From: Wolfiporia cocos
Lineage: Eukaryota; Basidiomycota; Agaricomycetes; Polyporales; Phaeolaceae
Assembly (NCBI GenBank): GCA_029448655.1
Contig: JACCLO010000013.1
Location: 1,860,001 to 1,924,000, forward strand
DNA: 64,000 nt
Direction of reading: 5' to 3'
How positions within the stretch are numbered: position 1 is the stretch's first letter; each line of letters starts with the position of its first letter. The notes beneath the pieces were generated by a model, which saw nothing but the letters and a program-made list of their open reading frames with translations, was not told the DNA's origin and searched no databases. Both the position numbers and the translations under genes were made by a program. Of this stretch, positions 29,229 to 40,527 are shown piece by piece.

Positions 29229-30357
29229 TCGGCCTCGCCCCTCGCAACTTCCCCCACTTCCGAGCTTGGACTGCTTCCCTTTATTCTCTAGTTCTCGCCC
29301 GACTCTGCTTCGGCTTCGTTATTCGCTTGCTGTCCCCGACTTGCTCACGCCGACGTCTCTCGGTGGTCGTCCTGCTACAAACCTTCCTTGTTCCGCTGGA
29401 TCGAAGCCAGCGCGAGTGCGCAGCGCGCTAAGTTATCCCTATTGGTATCGCCCTTTAACTGAGCATCTGCCTGTTGTGCCATACACGCCCTGTATCTGCC
29501 CTCGACGGGCAGTAGACTACACTACAATAGAACACGCCGCTGTTGTATGCACGTCGCACCTGTTGCTGTAAAACGTGCGACGATAACCACCTGATTGCTG
29601 AGAGCTGCGCATGTTAGATCGCGACGCGATCTAACAGGCAGCTGCTCTGATCAGTGATCGCGCTGTTGCGGGTCCAGCGCCGCGCTCGATGGTCTAGACC
29701 CGACTGACAATGATTGGGCCGTCGATGCGCCTTCGGCTATCAGCACAATAGGAGCCAGATCTCTCTGTTGCATCGTCCATCCCCAGGCTGCATCTGATCC
29801 CCAGGCTACTAGATGGTAGCTGCAGAGCTGTAGGGGATAGGCGTTTTATGACCTGCAGCTGTGCAGACCATGTATTCCAGGGAAGGTCAACGGGCAATGA
29901 TATACAGAATATGACCTCTCTACAACCGGATTACTGTCTTGTTGCCACAGCCAGCTGAGCGTGAACGGATGTCCCACGTATCGCCATAGGGAATCCGTCA
30001 GTGCAGTAGAATTCGACGACAGAATGACATCCCCAATAAGCGGGTTATAGGGCATTTATCACATCCAGTGCCGCAACACGACGACGTCTGAGACTCTCGC
30101 AGTGGGTAACAAAATCCATAGCTTGCCACGACGGAATAGAGTCACCACGCACCATCTGTACCACTGTTACAACACCTACCGGTCGACCGAAGACGTCGCC
30201 CCCCTGGCCGGTCATATGCAGAGGGTCGGTTGCAAGCGCAGCAAGGGTATAATTATTGTGATACATTCTCCAGATGGTTAGAGACGTCGTCAGTCGTGGC
30301 ATATCATATAAGGGAGCTGTGAGATGGGTACGCGGGAACGCCGAGTCCAGGTTGCAG
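29229..30357. other. Intergenic, hairpin at 29613-29635
   Basis: Contains a perfect palindrome GTTAGATCGCG-A-CGCGATCTAAC (29613-29635), weakly extended on both sides, about 0.4 kb past the glucanase stop. A minus-strand frame (30045-30383) has some protein-like runs but no recognised domain. It overlaps the end of the EF-hand gene and was not called. Confidence 0.45.
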
Positions 30358-31089
30358 CTACTGGCTAAGGATTGTGCGCACAAACGACTCGTAATTCACG
30401 TTCCCATCCCTATGCGTCGCACGTCAGGTGGAAAGCCTAGCGAGAGGAACAAAGCAGGAACGTACGCGCCGATCTGCACGCCCTTGAGCAGCTCGTCGAC
30501 CTCCTCATCCGACATCTTCTCCCCCAGCTGCGTGAGCACGTATCGCAGCTCTCCCGCGCCGATGAACCCGTTCCCCTCCTTGTCGAACACCTGGAACCCG
30601 CGGATAAATTCCTCTGATCGCGCGGATCGCTGTGAGTGTCGCGTCCGTGTCCGCAGACCAACGTTGCTACGCACCAGGTGTCCCTGCGGGCTTGAAGCCA
30701 TCCGGCCGGTTCAGGATCGTCAGGAACGTCTGGTAGTCGACTGCGCGGATGTGCAGCCATGTGAGTTCGCGGCCCTGCAAGCGGCGGCGCCCAGCAGAGG
30801 CGTAGCGACAGGACCGTACCTTCTCTGGGTGCAGTCGCGATGATGTCTGCGACCTCCGCTTGTGTAGGGTTCTGGCCTAGCGCGCGCAGCAGGTCTCCTA
30901 GGACCTCACGCTGGACTGCGCCTGTTCCCTTCTTGTCGAAGAGCGCGAATGCCTCCTTGTATTCTGTGCATTCCGTCAGGATGTGACGCGTCTTGGCGAC
31001 GGCGGGGACGAGAAGTTACCTGCGTTGTCACTCTACGCTCTATCAGTCCCATCATACAGCGCATTTGAGTTGACTTTTGTACTCACCAT
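30358..31089 (-). CDS. Myosin-type EF-hand light chain (Cdc4/Mlc1-like)
   Basis: A small calmodulin-fold protein expected to bind IQ motifs of type II or V myosin and act in the contractile ring. Exons (minus): 31089-31087, 31019-31010, 30963-30820, 30740-30675, 30613-30466 and 30409-30358; 140 residues. The conserved core starts [15 protein letters not shown]. The third EF-hand ([20 protein letters not shown]) keeps an acidic loop, and the protein ends [16 protein letters not shown]. Several loops are degenerate, as in Cdc4/essential light chains. Exon 1 is just the ATG and exon 2 is 10 nt. This start was the only arrangement found that keeps phase into the core, so the first two exons are the least certain part. 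Confidence 0.85.
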
Positions 31090-31711
31090 GGCTGTCTGGA
31101 TCACTTCGCGAGCGTAAGGGAGGATGTGGATGTATTGCAAGTCGGGTATCACGCGCACGCGCGCGTTCCGGTTAGGTTAAGTACAGTTTCGGATCGTAAT
31201 AAGCCCCTTGTCATCGATATTCGCTCAATATCGGCTTGCCTCTTTCCTGCCAGGAAGCTACAACTGCCGGCATGCGTACATCCCGCAATATTCTCTTCAT
31301 TGCGCCTTATTTCTTGCCCATGGTTCTATTTGTCTAATCAGAGTAGCGTTTCCTACGAACGGTCAGTGCACACAAAGACGGCTAGATACGTGAGTGCAGT
31401 CTGAGGTTCCGCCACACTTGGAGTTGTACCGCCCGACACCTCAAGCTTCAAGCTTCAAGTTCAAGTTGCCTACGAGCTGAGAGTCATACGCGATAGCTGA
31501 CCTCGAGCAATACCTAGGGATTTAAATAGTGTTATTGTACTTCGGATTACATGATTCATGCCTGCGTCAGCGTCAAGTTCATCTGATGGCTGTGGCTCGC
31601 CGACTCTTTAGCACATAACCTGTGTAGATACGAAGAAGGCCCAAATCTACAATATAGGATCACAGTAACGATGTCTGGATCAGGACACCAATCTCGTCGT
31701 GAGTTGACAAG
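31090..31711. other. Intergenic, no gene seen
   Basis: Between the EF-hand gene start and the kinase stop. It holds a small CTTCAAG tandem repeat near 31440-31465. No coding structure was recognised. Confidence 0.5.
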
Positions 31712-33840
31712 TTAATGCCGATTGTGCTGTTGCAACTTGTCATTACACCATGATTTCATCGCATGCATGGCTTGCACAGTCCGACTCGCACTTCGTTTGA
31801 TCATCAGTGGCCTCTGAGGCGGCCCGCCGAAATGTTGGGAGTTTTCCAGTTCGGCGGATGTCCATGTGAACCACGGGTACGGGTCGTCCGACGGATCCGG
31901 TGCGTCACCGACAGTGTAAGTTATGTGCTTTCTCTGCGGGGATAATATGAAATGCGTTACACGAAGTGTCTCGTTTACACATACATTCCGTCTAACATTG
32001 CGTTCCCGAGCGTTGATCCCGGGTCCGGGGCCGTCGCGCCGTGTCAGTTTCTCCCAATCACTGGGGGGAGATGTCATGAGGGGATCAGTATCGAAGAGGG
32101 TACGTACATAGACCGAAAGTATGAGTGAGACTTCAGCTCGACCGCGAGCGGCCGCTTCAGCGGGTCTTTCTCCAACATCTGCGTGGGACCTCTGTTATCC
32201 ATCATACCGACGATGACGTGGACAGAAGCATACCAGCTGTAAAAGATCTTGTGCATCGCGATCAACTTTGCACTTCGCGCTGCTGCTGTGGAAGTCTAGA
32301 GGCGAAGCGAGAGATCTCTGGAAAATCTCCTTGGTATTCTGCTTGCGGTTCATCCCGAAAGGGAGCTGCCATTAATGATGGTAAGTCTGTCGCGTTCAGC
32401 GTCTCGTCGCGATACTTACCGCTCCTGTCATCATCTTGTATATAGTGACGCCAGCTGCCCAGATGTCTGCCTGGAATGAGTAGGCGGGGCCACAGAAGAC
32501 CTCAGGTGCCATATATCCCGCAGTACCACAAATCTTCCGTGTAACGTGGTGTCCCTCCAAGTCGATCTCCTTAGACATATCGCTCACAATTGAATTGTCC
32601 TCGACCTCAAACTCCCCCGCACTTGTGTGTTCCCATGGACGCGCGCACCCGAACAATTTAGATATGCCGAAGTCTGCGAGGACAAGATGTCCCGAGCCGT
32701 CGATGAGGAGGTTTTCTGGCTTAAAGTCGCGGTGGATGATATGACGCTCTTCGTGCATGAGTGATAGGATATGGATCTATGGTTGAGTAAAGTCGCATCA
32801 TATTGCTACTTTCCGCGTGATAAAAATACTCCTTACAATTTCCGCGCTGTACTGCAACAGAGCTGCGGGCGAGAGCGACTTACGGCGAGAGATCTCGGTC
32901 CACAGGTCACCTCTCGGAGCGTACTCCTGTGTAAGAGAGACGAGATGAGAAAGTTTCGTCACTAGAATGTGATCACTGACCGTCAAGAAGTAGAAGTTCT
33001 CGCTATCATGAAACGACCCTTTCAATCTCACAAACCACAGGTTCGGTGCGAGCGCTAGCTCTCGCAATATCGCTTGTTCCTCGAATATACGTGGTGCGGA
33101 TTTGGGCTTCGCACTCGATTTCCTGACAGTCTTGAGCGCGTATTGCTGCCCAGTCTGCCGGCACCTGACAAGGAAAACGGCTCCCTGACCACCCTTTCCA
33201 AGAAGTTTGATAGGAACGAAGTCGCTTCCTCTCCAGGCACTCCCACGATTAGCCCCGAGTATACAAGGTATACCTACGATGGATGTCTTGCCGAAATCAA
33301 GAGGAAAGTGGACCGTGCTCGACAGGGAATCGTCTGTACTTGGAACAGTCAACGACTCTACCGATAGCGAGCACATAGGCGGAGAACGCGGGATGTGACT
33401 GCTGAGCGTTTTGAGCATCTTCTCAGAATCAACTTCGCAATTCCAGAACGTCTGCGTAGCAAATATCAGTCATATATACGTGCCACATGAGACCACCTAC
33501 ATCGTTACTGTCTTCAAAATCAATTTGTATGTAGCCGTTGATCTCTGCATCAGAAAATACGCTCCTCTCGTCTGGATTTTTCCCTTGCCCGTCATTATCG
33601 TTGTTGGGGACAGATGATACTTCCGAGATGATACAGTCGCGCGAGGTCTACGAGTGATGAGCCGGATAAACCCTCAAATCCCATGCAAATACACGTCCAA
33701 TAACTTCTGTGTCGTACCTTAGGATTTGCTCCGTTGAAGGATGCCTTATCCGACTGGCATCGTGCATATTCCTTCCGTAAAGACGCAAAAGACTTGAAGC
33801 TGCACCGTGGGAGAAATAGCATCGATCGCTTAGCACTCAT
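31712..33840 (-). CDS. Serine/threonine protein kinase
   Basis: Exons (minus): 33840-33718, 33647-33501, 33451-32981, 32926-32837, 32776-32420, 32365-32234, 32178-32114, 32060-31985 and 31933-31712; about 560 residues. Kinase hallmarks: glycine loop LLGKGGQGAVF, VAIK-type lysine in YALKTVRK, catalytic loop HRDFKPEN, LADFGISKLF, activation/P+1 segment KICGTAGYMAPEV, and DIWAAGV. An insert of about 40 acidic residues lies between DFG and the P+1 loop. The tail has DWEKLTRR and WFTW motifs, resembling AGC-type kinases. The N-terminal exons are acidic and unconserved; the gene may extend to about 34090, where another in-frame exon is possible. Substrate unknown. Confidence 0.85.
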
Positions 33841-34620
33841 CCTACATGTCCAGGGCATGGGTTAACCATCGGCCACCCAGGGGCAAGTCTGCATTGCTCA
33901 CCTTTGGAACGAGGTTATCTTTTGTTATGGAACATACAGTACAGACATTCCAGCCCTCAAAAGGAGCTTTACAGAAGCGTATGCTGACATTGAGGCTGGC
34001 AAAGATGTCCTCAGTCGAAAGCATGAATGAGGCGGTCACTGTCAAAATAGGCCTAGCCCCTTCGCCGCGGCGCCAAGCTGCGGCTACCATCGCGAGAGAG
34101 TACTTTTATATATGACTCTCCTGATGTTTCCAGAAACTGTCTCTGCTGTGCGGAGGCATCCAGACATTTAGTGCGAGTCGCGGTATACTGCCACCACGGC
34201 ACGGCCGGCCAAGTCATGGGCGTCTATGCGATGCGTAACCCCGATTCATCTCACTTGCATCTTAAATCTCGTCACATCTCGTCTAAATGTAGGACTAGGG
34301 ATTCCTCCTAGTGAAGACCGTGGGTCCCTTACTAATTCTACCAGCAGACGCCATCAGAAAGACTTATACTACCCACTACTACATACAGATAACTCTAGTT
34401 GCACGCTGTATATGGTTTATGGAGCTGTGTACCTCGACTCACAGTATCATTGCTTAAAGTGAATGCTGTCTGCCGGATCTCATTCTATCAGAATCACCGC
34501 GAGACGCGTACTTGCTCCTCAACAAATCACGCAATTTTGATGACCTTTGCTAACGACCGATAAAGCCTGCGACTCGGAGGTCCCACGTACCAGGTATGAC
34601 TAACACTGGATATTGTGAAG
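33841..34620. other. Intergenic between kinase and F-box gene
   Basis: Probably the 5' regions of two divergent genes. A minus-strand frame at 33900-34090 could be a further N-terminal exon of the kinase through an acceptor at CTAAG before 33830, but I could not decide. Confidence 0.35.
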
Positions 34621-36877
34621 ATGCATAAATACGGAATTTTGCTGATTGTTGATGTAGATAACATGCATATGAACTCATATATAGATGAGACTGGATCTGG
34701 ATCAATCTTGCTCCTAACACTCCCGGCTGATGTCTCCTTATACATTCTGTCTTTCCTGACTATACATGAGCTACGCACCTTCAATCTCGTATGTCGCGAC
34801 ACATACAGTCTTATCATGGAGAACGAAGAGGCAATCTATCATCAGGCTGCCGTTCTGCACAAGTTTGCGCTCGACAAGACTACGCTCGAAGATGCAATCC
34901 GGACGAACAGCGCCAAAAGTAGATGGCTGCACGATGTTCAAGGGTGGAAAGAGTACTGTGAGTAATCAAAACCATCTGATTAGGCCGTCTCTAGATTCTG
35001 TACCAGGTAGACGATGGAGTATTCTAGAAGCCAAGTGGAATGGGCACGGATCAGTATTGGAGGGAGGCTATCAATCTGAGGAAGGTGTCACTCACTTTCT
35101 GGTTGACGAAGAACAACAAACAATTGTCACCATCACGCGTTCAGGCGCACTGTGTGTCAATGCTATGGAAGACAATCGTACTATTTGGCGTTCGAGTAAT
35201 GTGCGGTTGGTATCAATAATGCTAATGTGAACCAGGGACTGACTGCGCTCCAGGATTACATGCCCCGCAGCAGATGCGAGATTTCCCATGGATTCCTGAT
35301 ATTCCCTAGCAAACACCATGGGATCGAAATATGGCGGCGCTCTGTTGATGCCGCGCTTAGCGAACAGGACTCGGAGGGGACTCGTGTGCTCACACCGATC
35401 TCTGAGCCGTCATCGTCTGCGGCGCTAGAGTTTCAGTTTCAGGAAGAACGGCTCATGCTACAGAGAGCCAGCACAGTAACAGACGTGTCTGACTTGTGCG
35501 GGCGGCTGCGAGGCCGATATACCCCTCACGCGTACCTCGGCAAGCCTTTGGTGGATGTAGTCCGCATCCACCGTCTGCACTACCCCGTCCTGGCATTGAT
35601 CAGTATTCAAGACAGGACCACAATATTGCTGTTTGACATCCGTGATGGCACATTGCTACAAAAGATTACGTCAGGACTAGAGCGAGTCGTCGGTGCCCCC
35701 CAAGGATTCGCTTTACCGGCAGTCACCGATAGAGTTGTCATGGACATCGATTTAACGGAGGACTACGTGTCTCTCTGTTTGCACGATGCAGTGATCATCA
35801 TTCCGCGGCGTCGAATCGGGTCAGGGCCTGAGGCTTGTAACGACCGCGAGGACGATAGCATGCATGTGTTGGTCCTTGCGGAAGAAGATCAGCCGCAAGT
35901 GTTGCTGGACACATCGATGCAGCTTCAAGAAGTCCCACCGGTCGCAGTGGATTTCATAGACCGGGGTCATCATTGGGTCAATAATACTGACTATGGTCTA
36001 TTAGCGTGTGTTGCTGGTACGGATGCATTGACGAGGTACAAAGTCGTGCCACCGTCCGATAACGCACTAGAGGCAAACAATCAGGCTCTCGTCCATATCG
36101 GTGCCAACCGCGTACCTCCCTATTACAGTTCAGGTAAGGATTAAGGATGATGTATTTGATGAGATTGTCAAGAAGTTTGTCGTGGCACAGCCCGTTTTTC
36201 TCCCGATGGACGGCACATCGCTGCTATTACTGTCTTTGGTCTGGTGTACTTGATCCCCGACTTCGCCCGTGTGGCACAGGGCATTGTCTCGTTCTCAGAT
36301 ATCGCCCACAGAGTGTATATGGGAGAATGGCTCCGAGACCTAGTATGGGAGGAGCATCAGAGGCGGCTGGCAGTCCAGGCGGTATGTGCTGCAGCTTACC
36401 TGGCTCCGATGTTGTGCATCTGACCGGTCGCTAATAGGCATCGGAAGAGATCTTCCTTCTGAATTTGGACGAGTCCTTTCACCGCGGCCCCGATTACAGA
36501 GAGGCTCAGGATACGGATTCTTTCCCTCACCTGGTGGTGTGGCGTTTGCATGATTTCAGCCATCCCGGATTGGGATGGTCACGCGGACGAGGTGTGGCCT
36601 TTAGCGGAATGCAGATGACAAGCACAGCCATTTGGATGACCTGGGATTTGTCGTTGCTGGGCTTCAAAGTGCGGTCGCGCCTCCGGAGCAGGAAAATTGC
36701 GAGGAACTCAGAAATTGACGAAGATCGCAGCTCGCCTCCCCTGTTGCCTTGTAAGTCTCCCCGCTTCAACCATTTTCGTGGTACAAATTTCCTTATGAAT
36801 CCTGCGAGACAGCCGGGCACGGTACAGTATGTTTTATCAACTTTGCACCTATAGTGCGAGACTACATCTCGCGGTAG
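34621..36877 (+). CDS. F-box protein with C-terminal propeller-like region
   Basis: Likely a substrate receptor of an SCF ubiquitin ligase. Model: 34621-34957, 35007-35200, 35236-36100, 36164-36381, 36438-36750 and 36828-36877; about 658 residues. The F-box is near the start (LLTLPADVSLYILSFLTIHELRTF). The rest contains repeated beta-strand patterns with WD-like words (ARFSPDGRHIAAITVFG, LISIQDRTTILLFDIRDG), suggesting a beta-propeller. The intron at 35201-35235 is only 35 bp. The third donor is uncertain: an alternative at 36133 would leave a 30-bp intron. The first ATG was used; a later ATG (34663) before NSYIDETG is possible. Confidence 0.8.
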
Positions 36878-37055
36878 AGGAACAGCTTGATCGGGGGGAG
36901 GCATATTTCATTGTTCTGAAATATCATGCAATTCATCGACGAAGTGTTTCAAGGCCACTCTACGTATATTCCCACACAGGAGCTATCGTATTTGCGGAAG
37001 CTGAATCCTCTATCATACACTCTACGCCTATATCTCTTGGGTTTGATCATGCAAT

Positions 37056-39205
37056 TTATCTGAACTTTATGTAAAACATGTGTCGGGTTGCAAGCGCTGA
37101 AGCCTTAACAAGCTGTTCTGCCTCAGTGGAGCGAGCCGCTATGCGGCAGCCAAACGGGCCGGCAGTGCTATGCATGAGGTGTCGAATGTGAGTATCAAGT
37201 TAGATGCGAAGCATACTTTTAAACGTAGACTGACTATATCATCCCGGTGTAATCCACCTCCGGCTCGATCGGAACACCGTTATGATCGATAGCTTTGCTA
37301 ATATCGCAGGTAGCAAGCACTGTAGCAATCAAGAGGAACAGAGTGTCTTCCGCAACATTTCGTCCAGGACAGGCCCTGAGCATGATTGATGTATAAGTTT
37401 TGGTTCTCAGGTCAGGGTCAAGAAGGCTTACCGTTTGCCAAACCCGAATGCAAATGAACGAGGATCTGGATTTAAGTATTCGTTACAGTTATCCATATAC
37501 CTTTCTGGCTGAAATTCAGAAGGGTCTGGATATAGCTGTGGATCGTGCAGCACACTCCTGGCAGAATATCATCAGGCTATTGGCGCCTACATTGACGCAG
37601 GGATATTGACCAGATGTTGGCCCAAACCGTACTACCGGCGGGGATACGGTAGCCTCTGTATTCGTCTTCTTGCATAACCTTGTGGGGCAAACCTGTTGAA
37701 CGGCATTGTTAAACCATAGACAATTCATCAATCGCTATCACGAGCACTTCCCTAATGGCGTAACCGGATGCCATCGCAGGACCTCATGAAGTAATGCATT
37801 GGTGTAGCGTAACTTGGGGCGATCAGCAGGCTTAGGTAGCCGACTACTGCCCACTACTAGATCTATCTCAGCCTGTGCCTTGTGTTGAACTTCTGGGTAC
37901 AGCAACATCGCAAGGAAAAAATGTTTACGCCGTAGCAACGACCTGGCCAAGCAGTAGTTTAGCGTGAACAGTCTCAGCATTATTTGATCTTACTGTATCG
38001 ACGCCGGCTTGACAGTCATTGATCAGCGACCACATGGGCTTCAAGCATGGAGGCTGCAATCGCGACACACCAGTATAAAAGAGGCTAGACACGCATCTGT
38101 AGAGATCTTCCCTCTCTTTAGTGATATTGGTACTCTGTTCGATCAGAGCTGACGCAAAAGAAGGAATGGCAGTTCCTTTGGCCTGAGTTTATTTTCGTGG
38201 GCTGCCAGTGTTGAGGGAAAAGCAGCAAAGTCTCTCACTAGTTCATTTCGTACATATTCATACGGCTCCGTATTCATTTTCTTCACTGTCTGACGCCATT
38301 CCATGGCTTGATTCTTGAATCCTGCTCCTGGAAACCAGCTTGGGACAAGGCGTACTATGGGTGTTACTTAGCGAAAGCGTTTATATCAGGTACTATTTGC
38401 TTACAGAGAGGGATAGCGTCCACAAGAAAGACCCCTGGAGCCATTGCTTCAGAGAATTCATGGTTGACCTGTTCAGCGAGCTGCAGAAGATGATCATCGT
38501 ATTCCTCAACTTGATATCCGTGGCTGATCTGGAACACAATGCTGGCAATAAGCCTGTATAATTTAAATGAGATAATGACGACGGACCTCTAAGCAGTGCC
38601 TCACTAACGAATATGTAAACGGAAGTTCTCCGGCGTTTCAAGCAGGCGTGGAAGGGATAGGGCTATTTTGCTTTCGTAAATATGATGGTACGATAGTGCC
38701 TTCTGTGAGCTCATGGCGCGTAGCAACAAAGAACGTCGCTCTCTATGCCGCTTTCCAGATGGCGACAGCATGACAAATTGCGAATACCCTGCTCTGAGAA
38801 GTCTCAGCTTTCAAATGCCAAGTTCAACGATTTAAACGGACAGTTCTCCGGGCATCTGGATGATGGAACTATCGGAATAAGCTGCAGCGCGTTTTTCTAA
38901 CAGATCGGTGATGACAACAGGCGAGTTGAGAATGATATTGGACTGGCCGAACGTGGATACATGAATTATATCCCCTGGGTGATGACAGTGCCTTCAACAA
39001 AGCAATTATCGTTGTAACTCACCGTAGACCTTGGCCCATGCAGCGTAAGTGAGCCATGCTTGTTCCCTAGGTAGCTGAAGCGTATTGCCGATGATAGGCA
39101 GCCCTGGGGGACCAGGCGGTGATGGTCCTCGTAGTCGACCATTAAAATCCACCGGATTACGAGAAGACAAATGAAAGTGAGAGAGATTGTGGATAGAAAT
39201 GTCAT
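37056..39205 (-). pseudogene. Cytochrome P450 pseudogene (copy 3)
   Basis: Same family as the P450s at 18.2 and 21.9 kb, in inverse orientation. It keeps SPPGPPGLPIIGNTLQLP, ISHGYQVEEYDD, a 14-nt exon (AGVDT), EVLRWHP (ExxR) and the haem loop FGFGKRRACPGRNVAED. Defects: the N-terminal anchor and the proline hinge are in different frames (near 39150); a one-base frame change puts a TAG in the segment before the 14-nt exon (near 38090); and the exon that should read like SAIESFFLAM starts with unrelated sequence (about 37930-37965). At least two breaks make a pseudogene the best call. It lies tail to tail with the F-box gene, 178 bp apart. Confidence 0.75.
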
Positions 39206-40527
39206 CGCTGTTGTAATGATACGGTCATTAGTGGTTGAATAATCTAGTATGGGTGTATTCATGTTCTCGAGAGACCCTCTTCTTCGGTCATGAGTTGGGC
39301 CGGACCAACGGAACCTATCTAGACGTACCAGAGTCACGCCCAGAGCGAACCGAATGCACAGGAAATGAAAGATTGCTCCGAGTGGAGCAAACCGTGGAAT
39401 TAAGAATTGATAGATAACGACACGACGTGCCATCTCGGAAGCCGTGTCAACGAAGAAGGCGTTCTCCTGGCCACATGCGCTAGTGATCAAGCCCGGTGAC
39501 AATTCTTTCCATTGCAATGCTATAGACGACCACTGCGTGAAGCCGCCGATTATCTGACGCTCAGAACTCCGTCAGAATCTAACACGCTCTGGGAGAACTC
39601 TGACCAGATTCTGACAAGGTCCTAGAATATAGTCAGAATGGCTCGATTTCGGTGAGGTTTCTGGTGGATTTCCAACAAGGTTCCGACCAAATTACGTGGT
39701 CTCGTACCCAGATCTGCCTGTATGACGCGCATCCTACCACCGCAGCTGCAGTCTCTAACACGTCTGGGGCATCTGAACCGAGACATGTACACCCTCCGTC
39801 CCCTTTGACGCCCAACCATTACGGTCAGATCAGCTTCGCGAAGCTGCCAAATGATGAGAGTGGCACTCGAGGATCGGACCGCTACATAAAAGGGACCCAC
39901 CGTTTGGCAGCTTCGCGAAGCTGATCTGCCCGTATGCGTGATGCATGATGATTGGGGGTCGGTTCAGTTACGCCATATGCATATAATCATTATTATCATT
40001 CGAGACAGCTGTTATCATAGGACGTATGGACTTTGCATAGGCCTGTTTGCATCTTCAAGCTTCAAGTGCAATGTCCTATCGGTTGATGTACTGTATCTGT
40101 CTCATACTCGTCTGAACGTAATAACAGAAGTATGAGAGACCCACTGGTGCAGGTGAAAAACGCACTTTTGTTATTGTTGTCCAAGTGATGCAGACCATTT
40201 CTGGGCCTGCGTGCTGAGCATGAGGCCATTATTGCTCGCGCTATGCTAGGCAAGACCTCGTGTCTGCGGAAGCAAAACATCGCTCTGGCTTTGCCTGAAC
40301 CACAACGTGGTCCCAATTGCCTGTTGTGCACCGTTATTTCATTCGACTACTCTGATTTCGATCACTCTGATTGTCGAAAAACTCGCAGCAATCACATTGA
40401 TCGTTTCATATTAGCCGTTCGATAAAATACACCTAAAGCCAGCAACCAAGCTCAAGACTAAATCAATGTATCATGACAATGCCGTGCGCGTACCGTACTA
40501 ATTAGATTGGCCAGCGTCGCAACTTCT
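39206..40527. other. Intergenic with a strong inverted repeat
   Basis: No gene recognised. 39826-39851 and 39903-39928 form a perfect 26-bp inverted repeat (arm core AGCTTCGCGAAGCT, itself palindromic) with a 51-bp loop. The match continues with mismatches a few bases outward. Several CAGAATCT-like words recur at 39560-39640. Confidence 0.6.

Noticed and set aside
36134..36163. 30-bp intron in the F-box gene
   Set aside because: An alternative donor at 36101 gives a 63-bp intron in the same phase, closer to the usual size. Not settled without cDNA.
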